Shown in pieces: positions 7,996 through 17,395 of a DNA stretch of 46,433 bases. The stretch lies in contig JAEDJL010000011.1 of assembly GCA_016296345.1 (NCBI GenBank), positions 1-46,433 on the forward strand, given 5' to 3'. Made by a program: the position numbers and the translations under genes. This DNA is from Bacteroidales bacterium. GTDB lineage: Bacteria; Bacteroidota; Bacteroidia; Bacteroidales; P3. The first letter of the stretch is position 1. Each line of letters opens with the position of its first letter. The notes under the pieces were generated by a model. That model saw nothing but the letters and a program-made list of their open reading frames with translations. It had not been told where the DNA came from and did not search any database.

Positions 7996-8952
7996 ATGAT
8001 ACAACAGATTAAAGAAAAAGTCTTGTCAGGTGGTAAAATCACCATGCAAGAGGCTGAATTTTTGTATTTTTCGACCGACAAACAAGAGCTGTTTGCCGCC
8101 GCAGAAGAGATAACCGCCAAAATGGTCGGCAAGGTCTTCGAGATGTGTTCGATAATCAACGCAAAAAGCGGAAAATGCAGCGAAGACTGCAAGTGGTGCG
8201 CCCAATCGGCTCACTATAACGGCAAATGCGATGTTTATTCGCTCTTGGACTATGATGAAGTTCTTTCTTGTGCCAAGATGAATGAGCGTCAGGGAGTGAA
8301 GAGATACTCTTTGGTTTGTTCGGGAAAGCGATTGAGCAATCAAGATGTGGACAAGATGTGCCAAATGGTGAGGGAATTGAAAAAGGATACCTCGCTTCAC
8401 ATTTGTGCAAGTCTCGGTTTGATGGAAAAAGATGCACTTAAAAAACTCTATGATGCAGGAGTGAGCCGCTATCACTGCAACTTGGAGGCAGCACCTTCCT
8501 ATTTCCCAACGTTATGCAGCACACATACCACGGCAGAAAAGCTGAAAACTCTGCAAGCTGCCCGAGAGGTCGGAATGGAAGTGTGCAGCGGAGGAATAAT
8601 CGGCATGGGTGAGAGTGCAAAGCAACGTTTGGAACTTGCCTTTGCCCTAAGGGAAACAGAATTACAAAGCGCCCCTGTGAACATTCTTAATCCTATTGAA
8701 GGCACTCCGCTCGAAAATACACCGCCTCTTGCAGAAGAAGACATACTTCGCACACTTGCCGTGTTCAGATTTATTCTTCCCAAAGTGCAAATACGTTTTG
8801 CAGGCGGCAGACGTCTTTTGGACAAATCGATAGTGCAACAGGCAATGAGGATTGCAGTAAACTCTGCAATAGTAGGGGATATGCTCACAACGCTTGGCAA
8901 TGATGTTTCGGAAGATAAGCAAATGATTAAAACCGCAGGCTATGACCTATAA
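7996..8952 (+). CDS. bioB: Biotin synthase
   Basis: 318 residues. CSEDCKWCAQS carries the radical-SAM CxxxCxxC motif for the 4Fe-4S cluster, and the conserved YHCNLEAAP, GGIIGMGE and NPIEGTPL blocks follow. The enzyme inserts sulfur into dethiobiotin, the last step of biotin synthesis, in the cytoplasm. It is the first gene of a six-gene bio operon and overlaps bioA by 11 bases. No Shine-Dalgarno is evident. The hairpin just upstream is the main regulatory candidate. Confidence 0.97.
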   Translation: MIQQIKEKVLSGGKITMQEAEFLYFSTDKQELFAAAEEITAKMVGKVFEMCSIINAKSGKCSEDCKWCAQSAHYNGKCDVYSLLDYDEVLSCAKMNERQGVKRYSLVCSGKRLSNQDVDKMCQMVRELKKDTSLHICASLGLMEKDALKKLYDAGVSRYHCNLEAAPSYFPTLCSTHTTAEKLKTLQAAREVGMEVCSGGIIGMGESAKQRLELAFALRETELQSAPVNILNPIEGTPLENTPPLAEEDILRTLAVFRFILPKVQIRFAGGRRLLDKSIVQQAMRIAVNSAIVGDMLTTLGNDVSEDKQMIKTAGYDL

Positions 8953-10198
8953 CGAACTCTTGGAATACGACAAACAACACCTCTGGCACCCGTACGCAAG
9001 TGCCACAAATCCGCTTACAGTCTTCGGAGTAAAAAGAGCAGAGGGCGTAAGGATAGAATTGTTTGACGGAAGACAGCTCATAGACGGTATGTGTTCGTGG
9101 TGGGCTGCCATTCACGGCTACAACAATCCTGCATTGAATGCCGCAGCCTGCGAACAAATCAGCCAAATGTCCCACATAATGTTCGGAGGTCTCACTCACG
9201 CTCCTGCAATCCTGCTTGCAGAGAAAATACTCAGCCTTGTCGATAGCAGCTTTCAAAAGATTTTCTTTGCCGATTCGGGTTCTGTTGCAGTGGAAGTGGC
9301 AATGAAAATGGCAGTTCAGTACTTTGCCGCAACAGGTCAGCCACAAAAGAACAATTTTGTAACCATTCGCAAGGGCTATCACGGAGATACTTGGAATGCA
9401 ATGAGCGTTTGCGACCCTGTAACGGGAATGCACAGCCTTTTTGGAGACGACTTGCCGAAACGATACTTTGTTTCCTCTCCCGAAGGCGAAGACACAAGCG
9501 AGTTGGAGCAGATTGTAAGAGAACACAAAGACCACCTGGCAGCCCTTATTCTCGAACCGATAGTTCAAGGAGCCGGAGGAATGCACTTTTACAGCCCCGA
9601 GTTTGTCAATAAGGCTGTAAGGATTTGCAAGGACAACGGTTTGCTTGTCATTTTTGATGAGATAGCAACAGGCTTTGGCAGAACAGGCAAGCTCTTTGCC
9701 TATCAGCATACGTCGGTTGTGCCTGACATTATGTGCATAGGCAAAGCCCTCACAGGGGGATACCTTACCCTTTCGGCAGTTCTTACAAACGACAAAGTAG
9801 CTTCTGCAATCTCTGAAAATCCTCCCCATGCCTTTATGCACGGACCAACATTCATGGCAAACCCTCTTGCTTGTGCCGTGGCATTGGCAAGTATCAATCT
9901 TCTGATTGCCTCTCCTTGGCAACAGAGAGTAAGAAACATCGAAGCCAAACTCAAAGAGCTTCTCTCGCCTGCCCGAGAGTTTGACAACGTTGCCCAAGTC
10001 AGGGTGTTGGGAGCAATAGGCGTTGTGCAGATGAAGCAAGATGTCAATATGGAATTTGCAGAGAGAAGATTTGTTGAGGAAGGTATCTGGGTAAGACCCT
10101 TTGGCAAGTTGGTATATGTGATGCCTGCTTATATCATTTCCGAAGAGGATTTGACCTTTCTTTGTACCAAACTGCTAAAAGTGGTAAAGGAATGTTAG
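8942..10198 (+). CDS. bioA: Adenosylmethionine-8-amino-7-oxononanoate aminotransferase
   Basis: 418 residues, usual for BioA. The N-terminal HLWHPYASA and GMCSWWAAIHGY are diagnostic of BioA among class III aminotransferases; FDEIATGFGRTG holds the PLP-binding Asp and GKALTGGYL the Schiff-base Lys. It converts KAPA to DAPA using SAM as amino donor. The ATG overlaps the end of bioB, and its stop overlaps the start of bioF, so translation is probably coupled. Confidence 0.97.
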   Translation: MTYNELLEYDKQHLWHPYASATNPLTVFGVKRAEGVRIELFDGRQLIDGMCSWWAAIHGYNNPALNAAACEQISQMSHIMFGGLTHAPAILLAEKILSLVDSSFQKIFFADSGSVAVEVAMKMAVQYFAATGQPQKNNFVTIRKGYHGDTWNAMSVCDPVTGMHSLFGDDLPKRYFVSSPEGEDTSELEQIVREHKDHLAALILEPIVQGAGGMHFYSPEFVNKAVRICKDNGLLVIFDEIATGFGRTGKLFAYQHTSVVPDIMCIGKALTGGYLTLSAVLTNDKVASAISENPPHAFMHGPTFMANPLACAVALASINLLIASPWQQRVRNIEAKLKELLSPAREFDNVAQVRVLGAIGVVQMKQDVNMEFAERRFVEEGIWVRPFGKLVYVMPAYIISEEDLTFLCTKLLKVVKEC

Positions 10199-11334
10199 AA
10201 CGCTTGAATAAGGATTTGCAAGCCTTGAAAGACGAGAGTATGTTCCGCACTCTGCCCGATGTTATGGTGCAGGGACGCTTTGTTGTGGCAAAAAACGGAC
10301 GCAAGATGCTCAATCTCTCGTCCAACGACTACCTTTCGATAGGCTCTGATGAGACTTTGAGGCAGGAGTTCTTTGCTTCCAATTCTCCCGAAGCCTTTTC
10401 CTCATGTTCGTCGAGGCTTATGAGCGGATTTGATGCTTGCACTTGCAGTCTCGAAAGCACGCTTGCCGATTTGTATTCCAAGCCTGCGGCAGTTGTTTTC
10501 AACTCCGGCTATCATGCAAACACCTCCATTTTGCCTGCAATCACTACTTCGCGGACGCTGATTGTGGCAGACAAGTTAGTCCATGCAAGTTTGATTGACG
10601 GCATGTTGCTTTCCAAGTGCGACTTTGTTCGTTTTGCTCACAACAATCTTGAAAAGCTCGCCTCCATATTGGAAAGCAAGCACTCAAAGTACGATGAGGT
10701 TATTGTGGTGAGCGAAAGTACTTTCTCGATGGACGGAGATGTGTGCGATTTGAGGGCTTTGGCAGGGTTGAAGCGTTGCTACAACAATGTATATCTTTAT
10801 ATCGATTGCGCCCATGACCTTGCCGTTGTTGGCAAGGGAGGCTTGGGCGAGGCAGAACGGCAGGGGGTTATCGATGATATTGATTTGCTTGTTGCAACCT
10901 TTGGAAAAGCTGTTGCAAGTTACGGAGCTTTTTGTGTGTGCAGCCAAGTTGTCAAAGACTATTTGGTCAATAAGGCAAGGGGTTTCATCTTTTCGACAGC
11001 TCTTTCGCCGCTTCAAATGCAGTGGACGGGCTTTGTGATTGATAAGTTGGCATCTTTTGATTGCCAAAGGAAGAAGCTGCAAAGCAATGTAAGCCATTTT
11101 CTCGGCAGATTGAAGGAAAAAGGTTTGCAAACTCCGTCTTCTTCTCACATTGTGCCGATAATTGTCGGCAGCTCCGAGCAGGCAGTGAAAAAGGCAGAGC
11201 TTTTGGCAGAGCAGGGCTTCTATTGCCTTGCAGTAAGACCGCCTACAGTGCCGCAAAACAGCTGTCGGTTGAGGCTGTCTCTCAATTCGGCAATGAGCTT
11301 TGAAGAGTTGGATAATCTTATCGATATTTTGTAA
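10192..11334 (+). CDS. bioF: 8-amino-7-oxononanoate synthase
   Basis: About 380 residues from the ATG at 10192 (MLERLNKDLQ), which overlaps the bioA stop; a TTG at 10162 would only add an unconserved extension. LSSNDYLSIG, FNSGYHAN, the Asp/His pair DCAHDLAVVG and the PLP Lys in ATFGKAV identify an alpha-oxoamine synthase. It condenses pimeloyl-ACP with alanine to make KAPA. Position between bioA and bioG confirms BioF rather than a serine palmitoyltransferase or glycine C-acetyltransferase. Confidence 0.95.
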   Translation: MLERLNKDLQALKDESMFRTLPDVMVQGRFVVAKNGRKMLNLSSNDYLSIGSDETLRQEFFASNSPEAFSSCSSRLMSGFDACTCSLESTLADLYSKPAAVVFNSGYHANTSILPAITTSRTLIVADKLVHASLIDGMLLSKCDFVRFAHNNLEKLASILESKHSKYDEVIVVSESTFSMDGDVCDLRALAGLKRCYNNVYLYIDCAHDLAVVGKGGLGEAERQGVIDDIDLLVATFGKAVASYGAFCVCSQVVKDYLVNKARGFIFSTALSPLQMQWTGFVIDKLASFDCQRKKLQSNVSHFLGRLKEKGLQTPSSSHIVPIIVGSSEQAVKKAELLAEQGFYCLAVRPPTVPQNSCRLRLSLNSAMSFEELDNLIDIL

Positions 11335-11357
11335 ACTCAATCAAGTGGTTTGAAAAC

Positions 11358-12011
11358 ATGAAAACAAAACTTATAAGGACAAAATCGCCAAGCAGGTGTG
11401 TGAAAGCGGTCTTTCTCGGTTGGTCGGCAGACGATGCAATGGAGAGACTCTTTGTTTCGGAAGATTGCGATGTGCTTTTGGTGTGGGATTACAGAGATTG
11501 GACGTTCGATTACTCCCTTTTGGAAGGTTATGAGCAGATAAAACTGTTTGCATGGAGCTTGGGAGTGTTTGCTTCGGGCGAAGTGATGAGCCTTTGTTCT
11601 CAAAAGCCTGTACGCTCTGTGGCTTTTGCAGGCACATTGCAGCCGATTGACAATGCCAAAGGCATTCCCCCAAAAATATATGAGCTTACTCTTAATACAC
11701 TAAGCCCTGCCGCCCTTAGAAAGTTTCGTCTCAGAATGTGCGGAGGGGCAGAGGGTTTGAAAACTTTTCCACTCGGAGAAAGGGATAGCGATATTGAAGA
11801 ACTGAAAGAGGCTCTTGTTTCGATAGAGAAGCGATATAGTGCAGAAGAGACAGGCAATTTCGCTTTCGACAAGGCGTATATAAGCGGCAGAGACAAGATT
11901 TTTCCGCCGGACAATCAGCTCTCGGCATGGCAAAGCACCACAGAGAGCGAAACAATCGACTGTGAGCATTTTGATTTTGAACAGATGAGAAACATATTTG
12001 CCGAACTATGA
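11358..12011 (+). CDS. bioG: Pimeloyl-ACP methyl ester esterase BioG
   Basis: 217 residues, DUF452 family. The nucleophile elbow is AWSLG (Ser near residue 76 within FAWSLGVFA), replacing the GxSxG of BioH; a downstream Asp and the late His in CEHFDFEQM complete a plausible catalytic triad. BioG removes the methyl group installed by BioC once the pimeloyl chain is finished. It lies directly before bioC with a 4-base overlap, the typical bioG-bioC arrangement. Confidence 0.93.
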   Translation: MKTKLIRTKSPSRCVKAVFLGWSADDAMERLFVSEDCDVLLVWDYRDWTFDYSLLEGYEQIKLFAWSLGVFASGEVMSLCSQKPVRSVAFAGTLQPIDNAKGIPPKIYELTLNTLSPAALRKFRLRMCGGAEGLKTFPLGERDSDIEELKEALVSIEKRYSAEETGNFAFDKAYISGRDKIFPPDNQLSAWQSTTESETIDCEHFDFEQMRNIFAEL

Positions 12012-12802
12012 TAGACAAAGGTTTGATTGCACAGCGATTTTCCAAGGCTTGGAAGACCTACGAAGAGTATGCAGTTGTTCAAAATCAAATAGCTGACAGT
12101 CTGATTGTTATGCTGCAAAATTATTTCGCCGTTTCAGCAAAACAAAACGCCGTTTCAGGCGGACAAAACGGCGTTTTATTTGAGCAGAACGGCGTTTTGT
12201 TTCAAAGGGTCTTTGAAGTGGGTTGCGGAAGCGGACTTCTGACCCGAAAAATGCTCGAAAACTTCGAGTGTAGAAGCTATGTTGCAAACGACATTGCCGA
12301 TGTTGTTTCTCTGCCTTCTCAGGTCAAGTTTTGCAAAGGCGATGCCGAGAGAATGGATTTCCCCAAGGATATTTCCATACTTGTTTCTGCCTCTTGCATA
12401 CAGTGGTTTGAAAATGTGGGAGCTTTTTTCAAAAAGGCTCACAAGGCTTTGGCAGAGGGCGGATTGATGCTTGTGTCTTCTTTTGGCAGGGATAACCTTT
12501 CTGAATTTGCCTCCTTGGGTATCAAATCTTTGGACTATCTGCCTTTGGACGACTTGTTGCAAATGTTGTCCGAAGACTTTGAAGTCCTTTATGCACAAGA
12601 GCAGCACATAGTTCAGTGGTTCGATTCTCCCACTGACATACTGCGTTCGCTCAAGGCAACAGGCGTCAATTCGCTTGGCAAAGTCCCTTGGAGCAAGAGC
12701 CGTCAGATTGAGTTTATTGACCAATATAACAAAAACTTTTGCCAAGACGGCAAATTCTCTCTGACTTATAATCCTATTTATTTAATGATGAAAAAACGAT
12801 AA
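12008..12802 (+). CDS. bioC: Malonyl-ACP O-methyltransferase BioC with an in-frame repeat insertion
   Basis: 264 residues. FSKAWKTYEEYAVVQ is the conserved BioC N-terminus and VFEVGCGSGLLT is SAM motif I; SCIQWFEN follows. BioC methylates malonyl-ACP so that it can enter fatty-acid elongation as a disguised primer. Residues about 40-66, between the N-terminal helix and motif I, are encoded by a copy of the 21-bp repeat and read as seven-residue repeats (QNGVLFE, QNGVLFQ). Because the unit is 21 bp the frame is kept. The rest of the protein is intact, so it is probably functional, with the insert as a surface loop. Confidence 0.93.
   Translation: MIDKGLIAQRFSKAWKTYEEYAVVQNQIADSLIVMLQNYFAVSAKQNAVSGGQNGVLFEQNGVLFQRVFEVGCGSGLLTRKMLENFECRSYVANDIADVVSLPSQVKFCKGDAERMDFPKDISILVSASCIQWFENVGAFFKKAHKALAEGGLMLVSSFGRDNLSEFASLGIKSLDYLPLDDLLQMLSEDFEVLYAQEQHIVQWFDSPTDILRSLKATGVNSLGKVPWSKSRQIEFIDQYNKNFCQDGKFSLTYNPIYLMMKKR
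12124..12200. repeat. 21-bp-period palindrome array, copy R4, inside bioC
   Basis: Four cores (TCGCCG, ACGCCG, ACGGCG, ACGGCG) at 21-bp spacing. The whole copy lies within the bioC reading frame and adds roughly 26 residues without a stop. Confidence 0.85.
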
Positions 12803-12808
12803 AACGGC

Positions 12809-13459
12809 ATGAAAGACAACATTTATTTTGTTTCGGGAATTGGAACAGACATTGGAAAAACCTACGCCACCGCCTTTTTGGCAAACAAATGGCGAAAGGA
12901 AGGAATGAATGTGATAACGCAAAAATTCATTCAAACAGGCTGCAAAGGGATTTCGGACGATATTATGGTTCATCGCCGTCTGATGAATATGCCTCTTTGC
13001 ACCGAAGACACAAATCAAACAACCTGCGGAGCAATCTTCTCATATCCTGCCTCAATTCACCTTGCTGCCGAAATTGATGGCAGCGAAGTTGATTTGAAAG
13101 CAATAGAAGAAAAGACGAACTGCCTTTCGGAGAAGTTTGACAGGGTGTTGGTCGAAGGAGCAGGGGGACTTATGGTGCCGATAAGACAAGACCTCTTGAC
13201 CATTGACCATGTTGCAGCGATGAATTACAAAGTTGTGTTTGTAACAAACCCTTTCCTTGGTTCGATAAACCACAGCCTTTTGTCCTTTGAGGCAATGAAA
13301 GCAAGGAATATGAGACTTGATACGCTGATATTCAACAATTTTACAAAGGCTGAGCGAAGCGAATTGATAGAGCGGGATTCGGAAAAAATCATTCGTCTCT
13401 ATGCCGAAAAAATGTTTGGAGAGATAGAAGTGTTGAGCTGTGGCGAGATAAGAGGTTGA
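12809..13459 (+). CDS. bioD: Dethiobiotin synthetase
   Basis: 216 residues. The P-loop GIGTDIGKTYAT lies at residues 9-20, QKFIQTG holds the catalytic Lys region, and EGAGGLMVPI is the conserved second loop. It closes the ureido ring of dethiobiotin with ATP and CO2. It starts 6 bases after bioC and ends the operon; no clear terminator follows before the amidase gene. Confidence 0.96.
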   Translation: MKDNIYFVSGIGTDIGKTYATAFLANKWRKEGMNVITQKFIQTGCKGISDDIMVHRRLMNMPLCTEDTNQTTCGAIFSYPASIHLAAEIDGSEVDLKAIEEKTNCLSEKFDRVLVEGAGGLMVPIRQDLLTIDHVAAMNYKVVFVTNPFLGSINHSLLSFEAMKARNMRLDTLIFNNFTKAERSELIERDSEKIIRLYAEKMFGEIEVLSCGEIRG

Positions 13460-13576
13460 AGTTTTGATTGTTTTTTGTGACAAGTCATAAAACAAACAAG
13501 CCCAAAAGTGCGTATTATATCAAGTAAGCAGGCAGGGCAGGTTTGCTTTTGCCTTTGTGGTTTAATCAAAAAAAAC

Positions 13577-14668
13577 ATGACAGACATGAAAAAACATCTA
13601 TCAATTCTCGTCTTGCTTGTTGTCGTTTGTGCTTTTGGCAGAGCGAACGCTTGCACGGGAATAACATTGACAACCAAAAATAACGAGGTTGTTGCAGCTC
13701 GTACAATCGAGTGGGCTTATACCGAAATCGGAAGCCGTTATACCATTGTTCCGAGAGGATATGTTCAGAGGTCTTTTGTTCCCGGTGGAGCAAAGGAGGG
13801 AATGGAGTTTGCTGCTCGCTATGGTTATGTGGGTCTTGCGGTCGAACAAGCCGAGTTTGTGGTCGAAGGAGTAAATGAAGCGGGGCTTTCGGCAGGTCTT
13901 TTCTACTTTCCTTCATACGGAGAGTACCCTGCGTATGACAAGTCGAAGAATAGCACTACAATAAGCGACTTTCAGCTTGTTTCTTGGATACTTGGCAACT
14001 TCAAGAGCGTCGATGAGGTTAAGCAGGCAATGAAAACAGTGAGAGTTACGGCGATTGACCCTCGCAGCAGCACGGTTCATTGGAGAGTTATCGACCCTTC
14101 GGGAAAGCAGATTGTCATAGAGATTGTCTCCCAAGAAGTGAAAATCCATGACAACCCCATAGGAGTACTCACAAACTCACCGTCGTTTGATTGGCACTTG
14201 ACAAACTTGAACAATTACATCAATTTGTTTACGGGAGCTGCCCCAAACAAAACAATGGGTTCTCTTGCTCTTTCTCCAATCGGGGGAGGCTCCGGATTGC
14301 TTGGCATTCCGGGTGATATGACACCGCCTTCGCGTTTTGTGCGTGCAGCTTTCTTTCAAACAGCAGCTCCAAAGCTCGCAACAACTACCGAAACCGTTTT
14401 GCAGGCTTTTCATATCCTCAACAATTTTGACATTCCTGTCGGAATACAATTTGCAGATGGTCAATCGGTTGCCGATATTCCGAGTGCAACTCAGTGGACT
14501 GTGGCAACGGATTTGAAAAACAGAAAGATATATTACCGCACCATGTTCAATAGCGAGATAAGATATTTTGACCTTGCGGAGATTGACTTTGCAAAGGTGA
14601 AGTATCAGTCAGAACTTTTGGACAAGACAAAACAACAACCGCTCAGAAAAGTGGAGATAAAACGATAG
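13577..14668 (+). CDS. Choloylglycine hydrolase / penicillin V acylase family amidase, exported
   Basis: About 363 residues from the ATG at 13577 (a second ATG at 13586 is equally good). A signal peptide ends at RANA, and the next residue is Cys in CTGITLT. In linear-amide C-N hydrolases (Ntn fold) that Cys is the N-terminal nucleophile freed by processing; here signal cleavage would expose it, as reported for periplasmic members. VVAARTIEW supplies the Arg, VNEAGLSAGLFYF and LTNSP(S)FDWHL carry further conserved site residues. The family covers bile-salt hydrolases, penicillin V acylases and N-acyl-homoserine lactone acylases; I cannot separate these by eye. It stands alone after bioD. Confidence 0.88.
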   Translation: MTDMKKHLSILVLLVVVCAFGRANACTGITLTTKNNEVVAARTIEWAYTEIGSRYTIVPRGYVQRSFVPGGAKEGMEFAARYGYVGLAVEQAEFVVEGVNEAGLSAGLFYFPSYGEYPAYDKSKNSTTISDFQLVSWILGNFKSVDEVKQAMKTVRVTAIDPRSSTVHWRVIDPSGKQIVIEIVSQEVKIHDNPIGVLTNSPSFDWHLTNLNNYINLFTGAAPNKTMGSLALSPIGGGSGLLGIPGDMTPPSRFVRAAFFQTAAPKLATTTETVLQAFHILNNFDIPVGIQFADGQSVADIPSATQWTVATDLKNRKIYYRTMFNSEIRYFDLAEIDFAKVKYQSELLDKTKQQPLRKVEIKR

Positions 14669-14689
14669 GGGAATTTGATTGAAATGATA

Positions 14690-14736
14690 AGAAAGCCGCC
14701 TGCCTTGACCGAGTGCAGACGGCTTTCTTTCGTTTT
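14690..14736 (+). terminator. Intrinsic terminator after the amidase gene
   Basis: GAAAGCCG at 14691-14698 pairs with CGGCTTTC at 14720-14727; an inner CTGC/GCAG extends the stem. TTTCGTTTT follows. Confidence 0.75.
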
Positions 14737-14748
14737 GGGAAACTTTTG

Positions 14749-14756
14749 TAACTTTG
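14749..14756 (+). promoter_or_regulatory. Candidate -7 element of the mutS promoter
   Basis: TAACTTTG matches TAnnTTTG, 28 bases before the mutS ATG. No TTG stands at the standard distance, so only the -7 half is convincing. Confidence 0.5.
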
Positions 14757-14784
14757 CACTCTGAGAATAAAACGATACAAGACA

Positions 14785-17388
14785 ATGGCAGGCAAAAAAG
14801 AAACCGACACTCCTTTGATGAAGCAATACAATGCGTTGAAAGCCGAATATCCCGACACCATTTTGCTTTTCAGAGTTGGCGATTTTTATGAGACTTTCGG
14901 GCAAGATGCCATTGAGGCTTCCCGAATTTTGGGAATAACTCTTACCAAACGCGGAGGCGGAGACGAAAACGAATTGGCAGGTTTCCCTTTCCATGCGATA
15001 GATACCTATCTTCCAAAATTTTTACGTCAAGGCAAGAGAGTTGCCATTTGCGAACAGTTGGAAGACCCCAAGAGTGTGAAAGGTCTTGTCAAAAGAGGGG
15101 TTACCGAAGTGGTTACTCCATCGATGAGCTACAACGAAAAAACTTGCGACAGCCCTGCAAATACTTACCTTTGCGGTATTCACTATGACAAAAAAGGCGT
15201 CGGTGCTGCCTTTATCGACATTTCGACAGGTGAGTTCTTCATAAGTCAAGGGGATAATCAGGAGATAGAAAAATTGTTGCAGTCTTTGTCGCCCAAAGAG
15301 GTCGTTGTACAGAAAAAATATTTCAGAGAATTTGAACAACAGCACCCCGAGGTGGCATACATCAAGACTTACGAAGACTGGGTGTTCAAAAAAGATTATG
15401 CAAACCAAACCTTGATGGAGCATTTCGGCACAAACTCGCTCAAAGGTTTCGGAGTTGAGGATTGCGAGCAGGCAGTGATTGCAGCAGGTGCAGCCCTTAC
15501 CTATATGAAAGAGACATTGCACACTCAGCTTGCCCATATCAGCAATGTTCAAAAGATAAATTCTCGTAACTATCTCTGGCTTGACAAGTTTACAATCCGC
15601 AATCTCGAAATTGTATCGTCTTCAAACGAGAACGCAAAGACACTTTTGAGCGTTTTGAACCGTACTCGAAGCTCTATGGGATTGAGATTGTTGCAGCGAT
15701 GGTTGCTTTTGCCGCTTTTGGACATCGAACAGATTAAGCAGAGGCAGGATATGGTGGAGGCATTCCTCGATAGTGAAGAACTATCCATGGAAACAGCCGA
15801 GGCAATCAGCCTCATAGGCGATTTGGAGAGGGCTTTGTCCCGCGTTGCCTTTGCAAGAGTGCAGCCATCGGAGCTTGTGAGCTTGAAAATGGTTATTTGG
15901 CAAATTGGAAAGCTCAAAGAACTTTTTGCCAATTCAGACAATGACCTCATAAAGGAGCGAGGCAGTCGGTTGTATGCCTGCGAGGATTTGGCAGAATACT
16001 TGGACAAATACATAGATGCCGATGCTCCCAACAGCATTGCAAAAGGCGGTGCGATAGCTTGCGGAGTTGATGAGCGATTGGACAGTTTCAGAATGTTGGC
16101 AGGCAATTCCAAAAAGGTGCTTGAGCAAATCAGACAAAAGGAAAGCGAAACAACCGGCATCACTTCGCTCAAAGTGGGCTACAACAACGTCTTTGGCTAC
16201 TATTTGGAGGTAACAAATTCTCACAAAGACAAAGTTCCGCAAAACTGGGTGAGGAAACAAACTCTCGCAAACTGCGAACGATATATCACAGAGGAGCTGA
16301 AAGAATTGGAAAACAACATAATAAACGCCCAAGAGAACATTTTGCAAATAGAAAGCGAGATTTACTCTCAGGTTGTTGCCAAGACAGCCGAATATATCGA
16401 CAAGTTGAAAGAAGATGCAACCATTATAGCTCAAACAGACTGCCTTCTGTCATTTGCAAACGTTGCAAGGCAAAACTCTTACACCAAACCTGTAATCACT
16501 TCCGAAAAGACAATCACGATAAAGCAGGGAAGACACCCCGTAATCGAGCAATCGCTTCCCGCAGGAGAGGAATATGTTGCAAACGATGTTTATCTTGACC
16601 CGGACAATCAGCAAATCTGCATAATAACAGGACCGAATATGTCGGGAAAGAGTGCATACCTCCGACAGACTGCTCTTATCACTCTCATGGCTCAGGTTGG
16701 TGCTTATGTGCCTGCCCGATTTGCCGAAATCGGAGTGGTCGATAGGATTTTTACAAGGGTGGGTGCAAGCGACAATATCTCGTCGGGAGAGAGTACTTTC
16801 ATGGTCGAAATGAACGAGGCGGCGTGTATTTTGAACAATCTTTCGGACCGCAGTCTTGTGTTGCTCGATGAGATTGGCAGAGGCACATCTACATACGACG
16901 GAGTGTCGATTGCATGGGCTATAGCTTCGTTTATTCACAACGACAAGCACAGAGCCAAAACCCTTTTTGCAACTCACTATCATGAATTGATAGACATGCA
17001 GGGGCAATATGAGCGAATAAAGAACTATCACGTCAAGGTGAAAGAGAGCGGCAAGGATGTAATATTTTTGAGAACCATAGAAAGCGGCGGAAGCGAGCAG
17101 AGCTTCGGAATACACGTCGCACGGCTTGCAGGAATGCCTAAAAGCGTGATAGAAGAAGCCGAATATATGCTTTCACAGCTCGAAAGCAAGGAGAAAAAAG
17201 GCAAAAAAACGGCGAAAAAAGCCGAAAAGAAGCCTCAAAACGACTTTCAGTTGAGTTTTATTCAGCTTGAAGACCCACTTTTAACAGACATTAAAGATAC
17301 CATTCTAAGTGTTGATTTAGAAAATCTTACACCTATTGAAGCTCTCAACAAGCTGTACGAAATCAAGAAAAGATTGGAAAAAATTTGA
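14785..17388 (+). CDS. mutS: DNA mismatch repair protein MutS
   Basis: 867 residues, the standard length of MutS1. The mismatch-reading motif is in LLFRVGDFYETFGQDA near residue 30-45; the ATPase domain has Walker A GPNMSGKS at about 616-623, followed by STFMVEMNEAA, Walker B LVLLDEIGRGTSTYDG and ATHYHEL. It recognises mismatches and recruits MutL. A Lys-rich linker (KEKKGKKTAKKAEKK) precedes the C-terminal dimerisation segment. It has its own -7 element and a terminator upstream, and two tRNA genes follow. Confidence 0.97.
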   Translation: MAGKKETDTPLMKQYNALKAEYPDTILLFRVGDFYETFGQDAIEASRILGITLTKRGGGDENELAGFPFHAIDTYLPKFLRQGKRVAICEQLEDPKSVKGLVKRGVTEVVTPSMSYNEKTCDSPANTYLCGIHYDKKGVGAAFIDISTGEFFISQGDNQEIEKLLQSLSPKEVVVQKKYFREFEQQHPEVAYIKTYEDWVFKKDYANQTLMEHFGTNSLKGFGVEDCEQAVIAAGAALTYMKETLHTQLAHISNVQKINSRNYLWLDKFTIRNLEIVSSSNENAKTLLSVLNRTRSSMGLRLLQRWLLLPLLDIEQIKQRQDMVEAFLDSEELSMETAEAISLIGDLERALSRVAFARVQPSELVSLKMVIWQIGKLKELFANSDNDLIKERGSRLYACEDLAEYLDKYIDADAPNSIAKGGAIACGVDERLDSFRMLAGNSKKVLEQIRQKESETTGITSLKVGYNNVFGYYLEVTNSHKDKVPQNWVRKQTLANCERYITEELKELENNIINAQENILQIESEIYSQVVAKTAEYIDKLKEDATIIAQTDCLLSFANVARQNSYTKPVITSEKTITIKQGRHPVIEQSLPAGEEYVANDVYLDPDNQQICIITGPNMSGKSAYLRQTALITLMAQVGAYVPARFAEIGVVDRIFTRVGASDNISSGESTFMVEMNEAACILNNLSDRSLVLLDEIGRGTSTYDGVSIAWAIASFIHNDKHRAKTLFATHYHELIDMQGQYERIKNYHVKVKESGKDVIFLRTIESGGSEQSFGIHVARLAGMPKSVIEEAEYMLSQLESKEKKGKKTAKKAEKKPQNDFQLSFIQLEDPLLTDIKDTILSVDLENLTPIEALNKLYEIKKRLEKI

Positions 17389-17395
17389 TTTTTAT

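Noticed and set aside
7583..7999. Long open frame of 138 residues with KRRFGKMKRR-like heptads before bioB
   Set aside because: It reads through repeat R3, whose 21-bp period keeps any frame open. No start signal and no family similarity; the same heptads appear in spurious frames over every copy.
8927..10039. Minus-strand frame of 370 residues opposite bioA
   Set aside because: Exact antisense of a well-conserved enzyme gene; Cys/His-rich text is a codon-usage artefact.
12801..12812. Single AACGGC near bioD and similar single cores near other starts
   Set aside because: Isolated cores without the 21-bp partners are expected by chance and are not counted as copies.
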